The notes below the pieces were generated by a model. The model saw only the letters and a program-made list of their open reading frames with translations. It was not told where the DNA came from and made no database searches. Source: Nelumbo lutea (Eukaryota; Streptophyta; Magnoliopsida; Proteales; Nelumbonaceae). Taken from it: a stretch of 64,000 bases of DNA. The stretch covers positions 53,185,759 to 53,249,758 of the forward strand of contig JAKGHH010000003.1 of assembly GCA_022828595.1 (NCBI GenBank). Direction: 5' to 3'. This document shows, one piece after another, positions 36,834 through 49,048 of the stretch. A program made the position numbers and the translations under genes. Every line of letters begins with the position of its first letter. Position 1 is the first letter of the stretch.

Positions 36834-37201
36834 TAGGGATGTCATTGGGTCAATTCAATACAAATTTTCCTCCACCCAAACTTAACCCTCCAATGCTTTC
36901 ATTTAGATATTCTTTTATAACACATCTTGAAAACTTAAGAGTAATTAATTTAAATTGGAATTTGATTTATACATTTCAAGGTGTCACCTTCTTTATATTG
37001 AAAGAAGGAAAACCAAACCAGTATGAAAAAAAAAATCCAAACTTTAAGATTATGGGGTAGAAGCCATATCAAATTGCAAAAATGCCCTTTATATATGTAG
37101 AGATATTATGATCCAATGCATCGAGCCAGCAAAACTTGAACCTGACCCAAATGGGGTTCAAGTTCAAGAATGAAAACCTTAATCCGACCCATAACATCCT
37201 A
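36834..37201. mobile_element. hAT-like MITE
   Basis: A 368-bp element with TIRs TAGGGATGTCATTGGGTC / TAGGATGTTATGGGTC (right end reverse-complemented). Flanks atgataag / acaataag agree at 6 of 8 positions. Non-coding; the interior is AT-rich. Confidence 0.65.
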
Positions 37202-39633
37202 ACAATAAGGCCCAAGATAAAAGTTAGTAAAAACAGTGTTGGCCTTTATTCTCAGTTACCACTCATTCTTCTACTTATATAATCATTACTCTTGTATTCA
37301 AGCCACAATAGATAAGTGTACATAATATGTATACTACATAACAAAGTGGATACTTTCCATGGTTTTAGTCAGGTTACAAATGTTAAATATAATCATATAA
37401 TTCTATGCCTTTGCCCTTTATTCGTACATGTGCGAGGCATGTGCCTTTACACTATATAATTAGTATAAATATCTCTTATGCTCTTGCATTTACACTTGTA
37501 TTGTTTTTAAGTAGCTAGTTGTCAGAAAGGTTATTGCTCTTGAGATAATTGTCAGCATTCAATTTTTGCTCGATTCCTTAATCCTATCTCTTTGTACACT
37601 CCTTTTAGACCCCAAAACTTGGAATCACAATCATATCAAATTGAGACTTTACAAAGCCAAAAATCCCTTTTTTGACACAATCCATAAGACAAATTAAAAC
37701 CTTGATATCAATATCGACATCCAATCAGACATCACCCTCAAATTTAAGAAACTACGTTAACTTCCTTTCTAATGGCCTTGGTCCAATAATCCATCGCCTC
37801 AAGATTTAGCAGGATATAATCAACTAGCGAATCCCACTACAAGTTTACAATGATTAACCTCAAAAGTGCTAAGATCCCATTCTAACGACCCTACACAACT
37901 ATAATTAGAATACATAGATTAACTATTTATTTTTTACCCACCAAATTTTATTCCAAATTTCCCCTATTTGATCCACCAAATTTCATTGTGTTTGAAAACC
38001 CAAAAAACCCTATCATGCCAAGTTTCACGACAAAACTCCTCTATTTGACTGTTAAAAAAACTGAGATTCCATTTCAAGCCTTCTCGTTAATTGATAAACC
38101 ATTGACTCAAATTAAATTTATAAATATATGTCTCTGATCAAAGATCCCTCACTTCCATTAGATTCAAGACATTAAAAAATGTCTACTCATCAAATTTTAT
38201 TCTAAAATTCCCTTATTTGACCCACCATCAAGCCTAGGTTCTATTTCAGCACATATCGTTGATTTAAGCTTACTAGCTATAGATCTCTATAATCCCAACT
38301 TCATTTTATCAATCAGATCTCACCACTATGTTCAGAGACATAGAAGAATGAAGCATGTCAAATTTTACGACCCAATTCGCTTGTTTGACAGTTAAACTAG
38401 GGAGATGTCATTTCAACACACCAGATCAAATCACAACGTCATATGTCCTAACTTGAAACTTCAAAAGGGTGATGGTTGATATCAGACCCATTCTTGACTT
38501 GTTCTGGACCAATGAAATTGAGCCTAATAGACCCAAAAAGCCCAAAAACCCAAAGATATCCCCACTTAAGACTAAGAAAAGTCATAATAACTTTTGTAAG
38601 TGAATCAAATTTACATTTTTTGCCACTGATAGTCCTAAATACAAGACTTCCATGACAAGCATGCCCTATGCTCCCATTAGATGCACAAAACCCATGAAAA
38701 CCACCCCCAAATTGAGGACAATCTTTCACTAAAGAAGAAAGGTTGATTAATCACCTTCTTCCTTGAAAAATCTTTGTTTATTTTCCTATAAAAACCCTTT
38801 TGAAGTCTAAGCACTTTAATAAAATGAAATTAGAGCTCTCCCCCTTCATTTCTCTATAAATATTGATCCAAATCGAACTCAAAGTTGAGATATCGAGAAA
38901 GATGGAAGAAACCTAGAAAGAGGAGAGAAATCTAGAAAGAGATAAGATATCTAAAAGAGAAGGCTAGACCCAAAAGAACATTTTCTAATCTTTGTGATGC
39001 CCTTAATCACTTGAAATCCCAAAGCATTCAAAGCTCAAACTTCAAATCTACCTCTCTATCTTTAGCTGTAACATTTGAAATCAAAAGCACACCATCCATT
39101 CCAATACCTCATTCAAGCTTCTTTTGAACTTGTTCCCACTACTAGAAAACTCCCGTCAAGGTTGCACACGAGAGGTAAGTCTTTAACATTTAACATAAAT
39201 TCATAATTTCTATTTTTCATCTATTTTTTGGTTTCTTGAAGTTCTAAGACCTTGGAAAACCATTGTTTTCAACTTCTTCTAAATTGAGAAAAGAAGCAGA
39301 AAGGTGAGGGTCTTAGTGAAACTAGTACTTAAGGCCTGATAATATCACATCGAATCGGTTTCAAGAGAATTTTGGAGCATGTTTTTCTAGATTTAAGAAA
39401 TTCCAACAACCAATTCTATTGTTTTTTGCGTGAAATAGAGCCTAGACAACTCTCGTATTGGGTTGCTATGGCAACTTGGAGAGAGGGGTGACTAACACCT
39501 TCCCTCTCATAACCCTTCTGGATTTAGAATCTTTTGGTTATGTGTCTTTTCCTATGGAGAATGGAGTCACTATCAAAGACATAAATGGATTTCTTAAATC
39601 TAAAAATGAGGGTCCATTTCCTCTGAAAAATGG
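37202..39633 (+). mobile_element. Probable 5' LTR/leader of a Ty3/gypsy element
   Basis: A stretch with diverged repeats of 'caaattttatt(c/a)...ttatttgaccacc' (37945-38440). A strong TATA-like ctataaatatt lies at 38854-38864 and a splice-donor-like gaggtaagt at 39172-39180. It runs into 'aaaaatgggtggtgactcc', a phrase resembling the LTR end plus primer-binding site (TGGYGACTCC) of Tat-lineage gypsy elements; in the genome this phrase is split by the hAT insertion. gag-like sequence follows at 43.7 kb. The 5' boundary is not determined; no second LTR was found. Confidence 0.4.
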
Positions 39634-39641
39634 GTGGTGAC

Positions 39642-40116
39642 TAGGGGTGGATTTGAGGCGAGTCGAGCCGAATAGATAGCTATTCGAGCTCGGCTTGCCA
39701 AGGTAGTACGAGGCTTGAGCTCGAGCACGGCTCAAGTCAAAAGCTCGTAAACTCAAGCTTGGCTCGGCTCGAGCTTGACTTGAGAAAAATGTTTTATAAA
39801 AAAAAATTATATAAAAAAAATTTATTTGATATTTAAAAAATAAAGAACTGTAATAATTAGTTATTATTATATATAAAAATAAAAATATCATATGTACGTA
39901 CATACGTATGTATGTATGTATGTATGTAGCTATTCGATCTTAGCTCGCAAGCCTCACGCGCCGAACATTATTAGGCTCAAGCTCAACTTGATTAATAAAC
40001 GAGCCTATAAATTGGGCTCGAGCTCGGCTCGATGCTCAATTGAAACCGACCGAGCTGATCTTTTCCTGAGTTAAGCTCAAGTAGCTCGTGAAGGGCTCAA
40101 CTCATGCCCACCCCTA
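39642..40116. mobile_element. hAT MITE with perfect target duplication
   Basis: A 475-bp element with ends TAGGGGTGGATTTGAG / TAGGGGTGGGCATGAG (right end reverse-complemented). It is flanked by identical octamers GTGGTGAC (39634-39641; 40117-40124). The ends are rich in GAGCTCG/GGCTCGAG words and the core is AT-rich with (GTAT)n at 39903-39928. A shorter relative is at 48537-48735. It interrupts the probable primer-binding region of the gypsy-like element, so it is the younger insertion. Confidence 0.92.
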
Positions 40117-40124
40117 GTGGTGAC

Positions 40125-43100
40125 TCCATCTTTTTACCCAGTATTGTATGGTCTCAATTTCACACATTTTGTGTGTGCTTTTAGAGGCTTAGAAGTTTGA
40201 AAGGAGTTGGAATGTAATTTGAAGTCGCATCTAAAAGAGGATAGGTACAATAAACTCACCCAACTTGGTTCAAAATAGCATATCAGCAATGCTTAGTGTG
40301 ATAGACCTCCCTTATGTGTTGAAATCACATCCTAGACGTTCCCAGCAACACACCTTACCTCTATCGCACCTAGAACTTCCCCCAAAATCGCACCTCCGTC
40401 AAAATTGCAACTTCTATCATCCCCATCGCAACCCTAAAGTTCAAAATTGTAGCCTCTTACATCTCATCACAACCTAAAAGTCCAAATCACACCTTCTTAA
40501 AGCCTCATTACAACCCAAAAGCCCAAATCACACCTTAAAGAATCATTGCAGCCCAGAACTTCAAAATCACAACTCCTTTCAACTTCATCATAGCCCAAAA
40601 CTTCGAAGTAGCAACTCCTTTCATCTCAATCGCAACTTAGAATATTAAAAGCGTAGCTTCCTTCAGCTCCATCACAGCCCAGAACTTCAAAATCGCACAT
40701 CTTTCATCATCATCATCGCAACCCAAAACATCAAAATCACACCTAAAAACTTGCTCATTGCACCTTAGAACCTGTGCACCGCACCTCAAAACTTGCTCAT
40801 CACACCTCAAAACCTACTCATCGCACCTTAAAACTTGTTCATCGCACCTCAAAACTTGCTCATCACACCTTAGAACCCGCTCATCGCACATCAAAACATC
40901 AACACCTCATATCAGTATTCCTTCATCGCACCTAAATCACACCCATCTACCTTTCCCACACTATATTGTCACATCGCACTCTCCATTACTGCACATTGGG
41001 TCTCTATCGCGCTTAACCTTTAGTACCTCTAAAAAATTTTACAGTTTTCAAATGGAATGCCTAGAATGTTTTTTTTTTCTTTTTTGTTTTTTTCATTTTT
41101 TTTGTTTTTTCTTGGCATCCCCCCCTCTTTTCTGTGGTGTCCTCTTAAAAGGAAAATTTGCAAACTTCTTAGTTTTTATATAATTGACTATACTTAGCCA
41201 TATCTCTAAGTAATTGTAGATGGTAGTTGTTTGCTCGGTTTTCGTTCTATCTTTAGTTTTTTATTTTGTTTCCCTTTTATCTTTAGCTTCCTTTGAAAAG
41301 CACCAAAATAACTTAACTTATCTTAGATCCCCAAATGTAGCCACCTAGAAACTTATAGGATTGCTTGCAAATTTAAACATGTGGTTGCATTCTTCCCTTA
41401 TTCTTTGTTGTTTTTATATTCAGTTCTCTCGCTTGATGGAACACTCACAATTACACACTACAATCAGAATCCCATTTTACCTATTAAAGGAAAGATAGTA
41501 GGTGTGTACCTCTATTGGTCCTTAAAGGCTCCACCAAAACCTTCAAACTAAACACCAACCAAAGAAGCCTACTTGTCCATAGGTGGAGGTTTGAATGCTA
41601 ACAACTTGACCGGAACCTCTAAGTCTAGAATCCACCTATTAACTTCATGCATCACACATAGAATACCCATACATAGAAGCCTTAGATGAAAGTAGGATAA
41701 AGGAACTGTAGTATAATGAAGAGTAGGATCCTTTCTTTAAACTTTAAAAAAAATGCAATAAGCTATTAATAGCATTAACGGTATTCCTTATCTTGCAATG
41801 CTTGCCATTAATGGCATTCCTAAAGAGAAGACTAGAAAGTAGAAACTAAGTTAGGTACTAACTACTAAGTACTAATTAGGAACTAAGTCGGTTTGGGTCG
41901 GTTCGGTTTCGGTTTTCATGTGTGTAAATTGAACCTAAACCGACCCATCGGTTTATGCGTTTTAGTAACCCAAAACCGATTGTAGCTAAAGAAAACCCAG
42001 CCGACTCGGGTTGGTCAGTTTGATCGGTTTGGGTCTTCTTATGAATATCCCTACCTACAATTCTCAAAACCTGAAACTCACATGCTTAAGGAGCCTATCT
42101 TGGCTAAGTAAATGCATGATTTTATGAGTTCAGCTCTTGAGAAGTGGCATCAAAAAGCTAACTTGACCCACTCTAAGTATTTAAACTTTGGGAGCATCTA
42201 GTAGACATATATGGTAAAGGGTCTAACCCTCCCTTAACTAGTATCAAAGGAGACTTCATTCCCTCAATTGAACTTATGCTAAGTAGATGTTTGGCTCTAT
42301 GAGTTACTCTTGAAAAATAACATCAAAAGGCCACTTGGATTTTCATACCTTCAAAACTCTGGGATGTCTAGTGGTTACACATATGGTGTAGGGATTGATA
42401 TTCTCTTAGCTAATATAAAAAAGACATTCTCATATTCCTTTATAAACTTTTGAACTCAAATATCTTTCATGTTCTTCTCTAATACAAACTGAGTAGATGT
42501 TTGACCTAATGAGTTTGCTCTTGAGGAGAAACACCAAAAAGTTTGTTGTTTCATCTATCTAAGGGTGTCTGGTAAATAAGCATGGTGCATGAACTAATTA
42601 CTCTCAACATTCCCTTCTAATCTTAACTATTTCCAAAGCCCAAAGGTCTTTTCTAGAACTAAAAGTCTTTTCTAAATCAAAACTTGATCCTAACTACACC
42701 ACTAGCTACTCAAGTCCCAAAATTAATTAAAAAAAAAGAAGGGAAAAAACAAATGTACCAAATAACATCAAATCCCAATACCTAACCAAAATAATATCGA
42801 ATCTCAATACCTAACCAACAATAAAAATCTATTCCAGAATTGTCTAATATAGAAATATATCAAATCAACAAAAACACAATAAAAGGAAAGTTCATCAAAT
42901 GAAGTCAAATAAAATTGTCAAACCATCAAGCTCTATTGTAAGGATTGTTAAATAAAGTCTCTTTATGGAATCCTAACTCATGGGATTGTAATAATCTCAA
43001 ATCATGTATAGACATTTGTAGAAATTAACCTTCCATTTTCATCAAAATCAACAAAGTTAATCAAGTTTGCTCAAACCCAAGAAGATTTATTGAAGTTTCT

Positions 43101-43708
43101 TTGAACAATATATTTGTTTCCTAACCTCATGTTTAACCTTGGTTCTCACTTTCTAAAAGTTTTTCCAATTTTCAACAGAAGTCCACTAATTTAAGACATT
43201 CCCCTTGCATAACCTAGTCTAGTTTCCCATAGATCCTTGGACATTCTTACTAGGTTCCGATAACCCACTCTAAGGAAACTATCCTATCTAATCACTTACA
43301 TAGCTAGCCTTCTTAGGACTTCTCTAAACAATAACTACACCCACTATAGAATTGATACCTTTGGAATCACATCAACTCTAGCACTTCACACCAAGTTTAT
43401 TACCTCAACCTCATCCATAGCACCCTACTCCCTTGCCAAGTCAAGTTTAACCTCGACCCATTCTTGCTTAGGATCCAAGATCTGGTAATCCATATAATAG
43501 CCTCAATAGCTCTAGTTAGTCCACACTAGTCTATTCCCACCGCCTACAACCTAGATTGATACTCTTATAGAACCAACAACATAAGCCCTTGAGACAATAA
43601 ATTTTAAAATGTCTAGGATAGCCTATATCCAATAGAATAAAACAAAGCAACACAAAATTAATCAAACACATTTAAAGTAATGATAGTACGTACCCTTTTA
43701 GGGTCGCA
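40125..43708 (+). mobile_element. Non-coding leader of the gypsy-like element
   Basis: Long untranslated stretch between the primer-binding-like site and gag. It contains imperfect 'atcgca.cc.aaa' repeats (40330-40750), a 21-bp minisatellite (40757-40900) and three diverged copies of a ~175-210-bp unit at about 42105, 42279 and 42487 (taagtagatgtttggctctatgagttt...cttgagaa...catcaaaaag). A possible hAT-like relic with 'aaccga/tcggtt' words sits at about 41876-42055. Long repeat-bearing leaders are common in Tat/Ogre elements; the assignment is inference. Confidence 0.4.
40757..40900 (+). repeat. 21-bp minisatellite encoding heptapeptide repeats
   Basis: About six units of (t)catcgcacctcaaaacttgc. 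Because 21 is a multiple of three the open frame reads repeated HLKTCSS-type heptads. The frame continues into unrelated Phe-rich sequence, lacks any domain, and lies in transposon leader DNA, so I treat it as a repeat and not a gene. Confidence 0.8.
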
Positions 43709-44722
43709 ATGAAGCAAGTCTCTCATCAACCTCCCACCGAGCAAGAGTTGTCAGTTGTGCTCTATCAATAAGAGTTGGCTAAGATGAAGGAAGACATGAA
43801 GGACATATGAGCGTACCAACCAGAAGAGATAATTGAGTTCAATGCTTTGTGTCATCACCCCAACCTTGACATTTATGAAAATGTTAAAATCCCAAAATTC
43901 CACATGTACAATAGATCTAGTTGTCCCAAAGCTCACATCCTTTTTTGTTCTACGTACATATTTCCACTTAGGTTTGATGAAAGATTGTTAGCCCAACTAT
44001 TTCCCATGAGCCTAAAAAGAGCTTGTTTGAATTGGTGTACCCAGCTCAACATATACACCCATAAGACATGGAGCAAATTGGTGGAACAATTTATTAGGAG
44101 TTTTAATTTCCACCTATCACCAACATGGGGTTATCTAGAGCACCTTACTCAATGACTGAATGAAAAAATTTCCATGTATTTGAAACGATGGAAGATCATG
44201 TCTATCAAAGTGAAAAAAAAAAACCCTTACCAGAGAGTGATGCAATTAAGATTTTCATCAAGTCACTTAGAAAATATTTCTATTCATTAATGATAGGACA
44301 ATCTTTCCAAGAGTTTCATTAATTGCAAGAGGCTGGTGCATGCAACAAATGGGGAATTAAGCATGAGAAAATCCACCTACCATCCACAAATCTACTAATT
44401 GAGATCAAAGAACCTATTGTAGTTTCCACCATACATCAACCTTCCTCTTCAACACAGAAATGTCGAATTTTAACTTATCCTTTCAAACGAAAAGTCAAAA
44501 GATGATTCACTCCCCTCTCTCCACAGTCCCAATTTCTTCCTCAACTAATCAAGAATAGATATCTAAATCTTTGTCACCAAAACCAATTCCTAATCTTTTA
44601 CCGAAGAGCTTCAAGTTAGACAAGTATTGTGCTTATTACAAAGGACCAAATCACTCAATGAACAACTGCACAGTTCTCAAAGTCAACATCAAAGATCTCA
44701 TAGATGTTGGACAGTATCTCTT
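43709..44722 (+). pseudogene. Broken Ty3/gypsy gag
   Basis: Translated pieces in shifting frames match the plant gypsy Gag (retrotransposon gag/UBN2-like) layout. An N-terminal helical stretch MKQVSHQPP is broken by in-frame stops near 43768 and 43808. The core has 'ENVKIPKFHMYN' at about 43875-43915 and 'W.KLVEQFIRSFNF' at about 44070-44110, after which a stop falls at 44153-44155. Further collinear pieces include 'AIKIFIKSLRKYF' and a knuckle-like CAYYKGPNHSMNNC at about 44628-44670 followed by LKVNIKDLID. Several stops and frame changes; no protease, reverse transcriptase or integrase follows, so the element is truncated. Gag would form the particle core of the retrotransposon; this copy is dead. 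Confidence 0.75.
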
Positions 44723-44957
44723 GGCCTCAGACTTAGGGCACCTAAGGGGTAGGCTTAGGTCCAACCCTAAAAGTAGGAAAGCCTAGGGTTTTTGTCCCAA
44801 GCCCAACATAAGGATCGAAAATCCAAGCCTTATTTGTGCAAAATCGTAGGCTAGGTTGGTTTAGGCTTATGTTAGGCATGTCCAAGTTGCACCCTTAAAT
44901 AAAAATATTTCTTGCTTATTACACTTATTTTTGTTTAATATTATTAATATATAACAT
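44723..44957 (+). repeat. Dispersed 235-bp duplication, copy 1
   Basis: Nearly identical to 47079-47316, with only scattered differences (for example ggcttaggtcc/ggcttaagtcc and taggcatgtcc/taggtatgtcc). It abuts the end of the gag relic. Its inner part ends in caagttgcacccttaa, resembling a hAT-type terminus (compare the element at 47425). Confidence 0.9.
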
Positions 44958-45384
44958 TGGAAAGATTTTGTTCTTGTTTGTCTAAGAGAGTTATTTCTCC
45001 ATTCTCTATACGAAAAGGGTATTACTGCCATTTTTTCAAAATATAACAGTCACATGATATGGCATGTGATCGAATTGTGACAGAACCCTAACGACAGGGT
45101 AGTAATTAGTCAATTATCAGAAAACTTGGGGGTACTTTAGGACAATAGTTAAATAGTAAAGGTACAATTTATCAATTAGGTAAACAGTAGGGGTAGTTTA
45201 AGAAATTTGCCCTATATAATATTAGAGATGTGTCTAAAGCTTTCTATAAATTATATATATATACTCACAGATACACAATTTCTATACTTTTTTTTTGCAT
45301 TTTTATGTTTCTTTCCTTTTTAAATATTTTTTGTCAAATTGGTTTTAAATTTTGTATTTTATTTACATCATTAACGAAAAGGAT

Positions 45385-46765
45385 TTTTTACTCTAACAAC
45401 CCTTTAACTTTGCAAAAAAGCCACTTTAGACCCTAAAGAATTTAAAGGACCAATTTTACCCTCGAACTATGATGGAAAGTCCACTTTGAGACAAAAACAA
45501 ACGACATTAGAGACATCATTGACAAATCCATTAGACAATGAAAAAATAATAAACATGCTTATATGGCATTACTCAAATTTGAAAAGGACACTTTTAATAA
45601 AGTTAATTAAGTAAATTAAATAAATTACACTAATTAAGATAATTAAGTAAATTAAGCCAATTAACCAAGATTTTAAAAGTAGACTCAACTGCTTTTGCCA
45701 CTAGCTTCTGGGTCAAAGGTTCGACCTTTTGGTCTAAACAGATCAGCTCATGACAATTTAAAAGATTAAAAGCTAAGAAATAATTGGAATAAAAAACTAA
45801 CCAAAAATCATTGTTTAGGTCAAATGGGTTGATAGGTTGACCGCCCAAGTCAATAGGTCACTAACCAATTCAATGGTTTTTAGCCAAAAATAAGTAAATT
45901 ACATGAATTAGGTGAATTAACTATTTGATTAAGCCAATTAAGTAAATAAAGCTTAGAAAATAGAGTAATTAAATCAAATAAATTACACTAATTACGATAA
46001 TTAAATAAATTAAGCCAACCATGTAAATTATGCAATTGAATAAGTAAATTAATTAATTAATTAAGCAAACTAAGTAAACTAAGCAAATTAAATAAACAAA
46101 GATATATAATTGGTCTAAATAAGTAGATTAAGCCAATTAAATGAATTAATCAATTGATTAAGTAAATTAAGGAAACTAAGCTAAGTAAATAGTGTAGTTA
46201 AATAATCAAAGCCAATTAAGTTAAATAAGTAAAGTTATACTATTACTTAAGTAAATCAAGATAAGTAAATACAACAATTAAAGAAAATAAGTAAATTAGT
46301 TTAACAAAGTAAATTGAGTTACTAAGTTAACTAAGTTAATTTAGTAAATTAAGTGATCATTAATTTACTATTAGCTATGCTAATTTAGTGTTTAAGTAAT
46401 AATTTACTCTTAATTGTTGTTAATTATTTATTGTTAATTTAACGACTCTGATAAAATTCTTAAGTAATTTACTTCAAGGTTAATAAAATTTATTTTTTAA
46501 CTAATAGATTTTTTTTAACATCTAAAGTGTTTTTTTTTCAAACTTTAGGATCAAATGTGGCCTTTTCAAACTTGAGCATTGACACAGAAACATACTTTTA
46601 TTGTTTTATTCATTATCTAATAGATTTGTGAACAACATCACTAACATCTCTAACATCATCTATTTTTTCCTTAGCATAACCTTTCCATCATAGTTTGGTG
46701 GTGAAAATGATCCTTTTTAATTCTATAGGGCCTATAATGGCTTTTTTGCAAAGTTCAAAGATCGT
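45385..46765. mobile_element. Long-TIR element with AATTAAGTAAA satellite core
   Basis: Inverted arms of about 220 bp, 45385-45600 and 46545-46765, share aactttgcaaaaaagcca, aaactatgatggaaag-type and attagataatgaataaaac-type words in opposite orientation. The 900-bp core is built largely from variants of an ~11-bp unit AATTAAGTAAA (45600-45660 and 45885-46480), interrupted by a different segment at 45661-45890. Long TIRs suggest a Mutator-like or foldback element. Relatives of the arm sequence occur at 51300-51650 and around 57735-58530. Confidence 0.75.
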
Positions 46766-47078
46766 CAGAGCCAAAATTCATGAACAAAAATAAAGGTGCG
46801 AGTTGAGAGGATTGAGTCAAGTTTAAGGTCAACCAAGGCCCAACACTAAGTGTTGGAGTTAGGCGGGCTGAGCTAGCTTGAATTGGTCAATCGGGCTTAT
46901 GTTGGTCTATTAGGTCAAATGTAGCAAAGAGTTGCATGAATATATTTATTTATTATCAATAATTTAAACCTCTACATAGGAAATTTATATATTTTACATA
47001 TATGTGTGCTTGGATGAATGTATCTACATATGCGTATGCAAATGTGTAGATGAGCCGGGATCAGGTTGGGCTAAGCTC
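46766..47078. other. Repeat-derived intergenic DNA
   Basis: Contains GGGC/GGTCAA-rich words of the hAT type (agttaggcgggctgagc, gagccgggatcagg) with an AT core, probably another decayed hAT-like element; ends not resolved. Confidence 0.35.
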
Positions 47079-47316
47079 GGCCTCTGACTTAGGGCACCTA
47101 AGGGGTAGGCTTAAGTCCAACCCTAAAAGTAGGAAAGCCTAGGGTTTTTGTCCCAAGCCCAACATAAGGATCGAAAATCCAAGCCCTATTTGTGCAAAAT
47201 CGTAGGCTAGATTGGTTTAGGCTTATGTTAGGTATGTCCAAGTTGCACCCTTAAATAAAAATATTTTTTGTTTATCATACTTATTTTTGTTTAATATTAT
47301 TAATATAAAATATTAG
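47079..47316 (+). repeat. Dispersed 235-bp duplication, copy 2
   Basis: Same orientation as the copy at 44723-44957, 2.36 kb upstream. Copy 1's similarity resumes after an insertion at about 45212 (ttagagatgtgtctaaag), matching copy 2's ttagacatgtgtccaaat; a third, older copy of the tail lies at about 47630-47760. Confidence 0.9.
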
Positions 47317-47424
47317 ACATGTGTCCAAATTTTTCCATCATTTTTATGTATTTTTCATGATTCTTTGATTTTTTTTATTTAATTATGACACCATGGGTTG
47401 ACCTATTTGACCCAAATGGTTAAA

Positions 47425-47548
47425 TAGGAGTGCAACTTGAATCAGGTTAGCTAGGTTGATAGCTTGATAAATTTCCAATGGTCTAAATCCTATCCTAAAC
47501 CCGATGTAGTTGAAATTCTTACATCGAGCAACTTGATTTGCATCCCTA
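47425..47548. mobile_element. Very short hAT-like MITE
   Basis: 124 bp. TIRs TAGGAGTGCAACTTGA / TAGGGATGCAAATCAA (right end reverse-complemented). Flanks tggttaaa (47417-47424) and tagttaaa (47549-47556) agree at 7 of 8 positions. It sits in the third copy of the repeat described at 47079. Confidence 0.75.
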
Positions 47549-47973
47549 TAGTTAAACCACAAATTTGGGGAAATGGTTTCATTTTTGGGTCAATTTTAAA
47601 ATTTGTATTCCATTTCTATTGTTAATAAAAAAATACTTCTTTTTTATCATACCTATTTTTGTTTAGTTTGTTGAATATATAGTATTAGAGATTTATCCAA
47701 AATTTTCTACAAATTTTCTTTATATATTGCAATTTTATCTCTTTTTAAATTTTATTATTTAAATATGCTATTATGAGTTCACTCATTTGATCCAAATGGT
47801 TTAAGTACTTGTAGTATAGTGTAAAAATCTAGTTAATAGAATTTTATAGTAAGAAACAAAAGTTTCTTAAATATAGGCTTCGATAAGAGACAATACATGA
47901 GTGTTAATAATTAGATATGGGGCTTAATATATAAGATGAACTTAACGAGAGTTAATAATATTATTATTCAAAT

Positions 47974-48252
47974 CATGGTTTTCAAAATTGGACCAAACTG
48001 GATGGTTGGACTAGAAAAATTAGGAATCGGTTTTGTTTTTCCCCCAAACCAGATTTTTGCAAAAAAATGTTGATTTTGGTCAGCAAACTACTGACCTGGG
48101 CGGTTGAACCATTTGACAAATTTGACCATTTTTTTAATTTTTTAATTTTTTTGTTAGAAATGGCTGACCGTTTGATTTGAATGGTCGAACCATTCGACCC
48201 AAGAACTGGACCCCTGACCGATTCGTTGTCTGAGTTAGTTTTAAAAACCTTG
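47974..48252 (+). mobile_element. 'CATGGTTTTCAAAA' MITE, copy C, perfect duplication
   Basis: A 279-bp element with ends CATGGTTTTCAAAATTGG / CAAGGTTTTTAAAACTAA (right end reverse-complemented), flanked by identical octamers ATTCAAAT (47966-47973; 48253-48260). The 8-bp duplication points to the hAT superfamily for the whole four-copy family. Confidence 0.88.
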
Positions 48253-48536
48253 ATTCAAATTATGTTTTCTACCATCACAATAGATAACGACCAAATTAAG
48301 AAATAAGGATATTTTACTCTAAAAGGGTATATCAATCTTTTTCTGTTTGGTAATGACCGTGTGTATCGGTCTAAGAAGGTATTTATAATACCTTTGTTGC
48401 AACTTGCAAGAATCTCCTCTTTTCATGTTTCAGTAATCTATATATAAATCAGACCGAAAATTCAAAATCCAAATATGATATTTGGCTTAGGCTTCAAAGT
48501 AGACCCACCTTAATATCCATGACATCTAGGGGTCGC

Positions 48537-48735
48537 CACGAGTCGAACTCTTCACAAGCTACTTGAGTTTGGTTCGGTTTTGTTTCAATCGAGCTTATAT
48601 ATATATATATATATATATATATAATCTTTTATTTTTATAAAATATTTTTTCTCAAATCGAGTTCGAGCTTACGAGTTTTTGACTCGAGTCGAGCTTGAGC
48701 CTTGTACTATCTGGCTCGACTCGAATCCACCCCTA
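48537..48735. mobile_element. hAT MITE related to the 39.6-kb element
   Basis: A 199-bp element with ends TAGGGGTCGCCACGAG / TAGGGGTGGATTCGAG (right end reverse-complemented). Flanks atgacatc / atgatagc agree at 6 of 8 positions. The interior shares gagcttgagc, gactcgagtc and gcttacgagttttgact-type words with 39642-40116 and holds a (TA)13 tract. Confidence 0.75.
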
Positions 48736-49048
48736 ATGATAGCAAAATGAACTTGTTTTCTACAAGGTTTTAGGTTAGGGTTGGTCATTGTATTCACAGA
48801 AAATGATTCGACTTGAGCCTGAACCCGACCTTTATATAAAGCCTAAAGTCTAATCTAAACAAATATATTAATTATATATTATATTTCTTATTAGGCGAAT
48901 TTATTTGAAATAGCCTAAACATGGCTTGAGAAATAGTTAGGCGTATGCTTGGAACTCAAACCCAAGCCATGAGTAGGCTGGGGCAGCCTGTCGGATTACT
49001 TGGCCATAAAAGGTCTGGTGACAAGAGTGAAGTGAACCGTTTACAAAA

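Noticed and set aside
39137..39150. CACTACTAGAAAAC as a second CACTA terminus
   Set aside because: No subterminal repeats nearby and no inverted partner; chance match.
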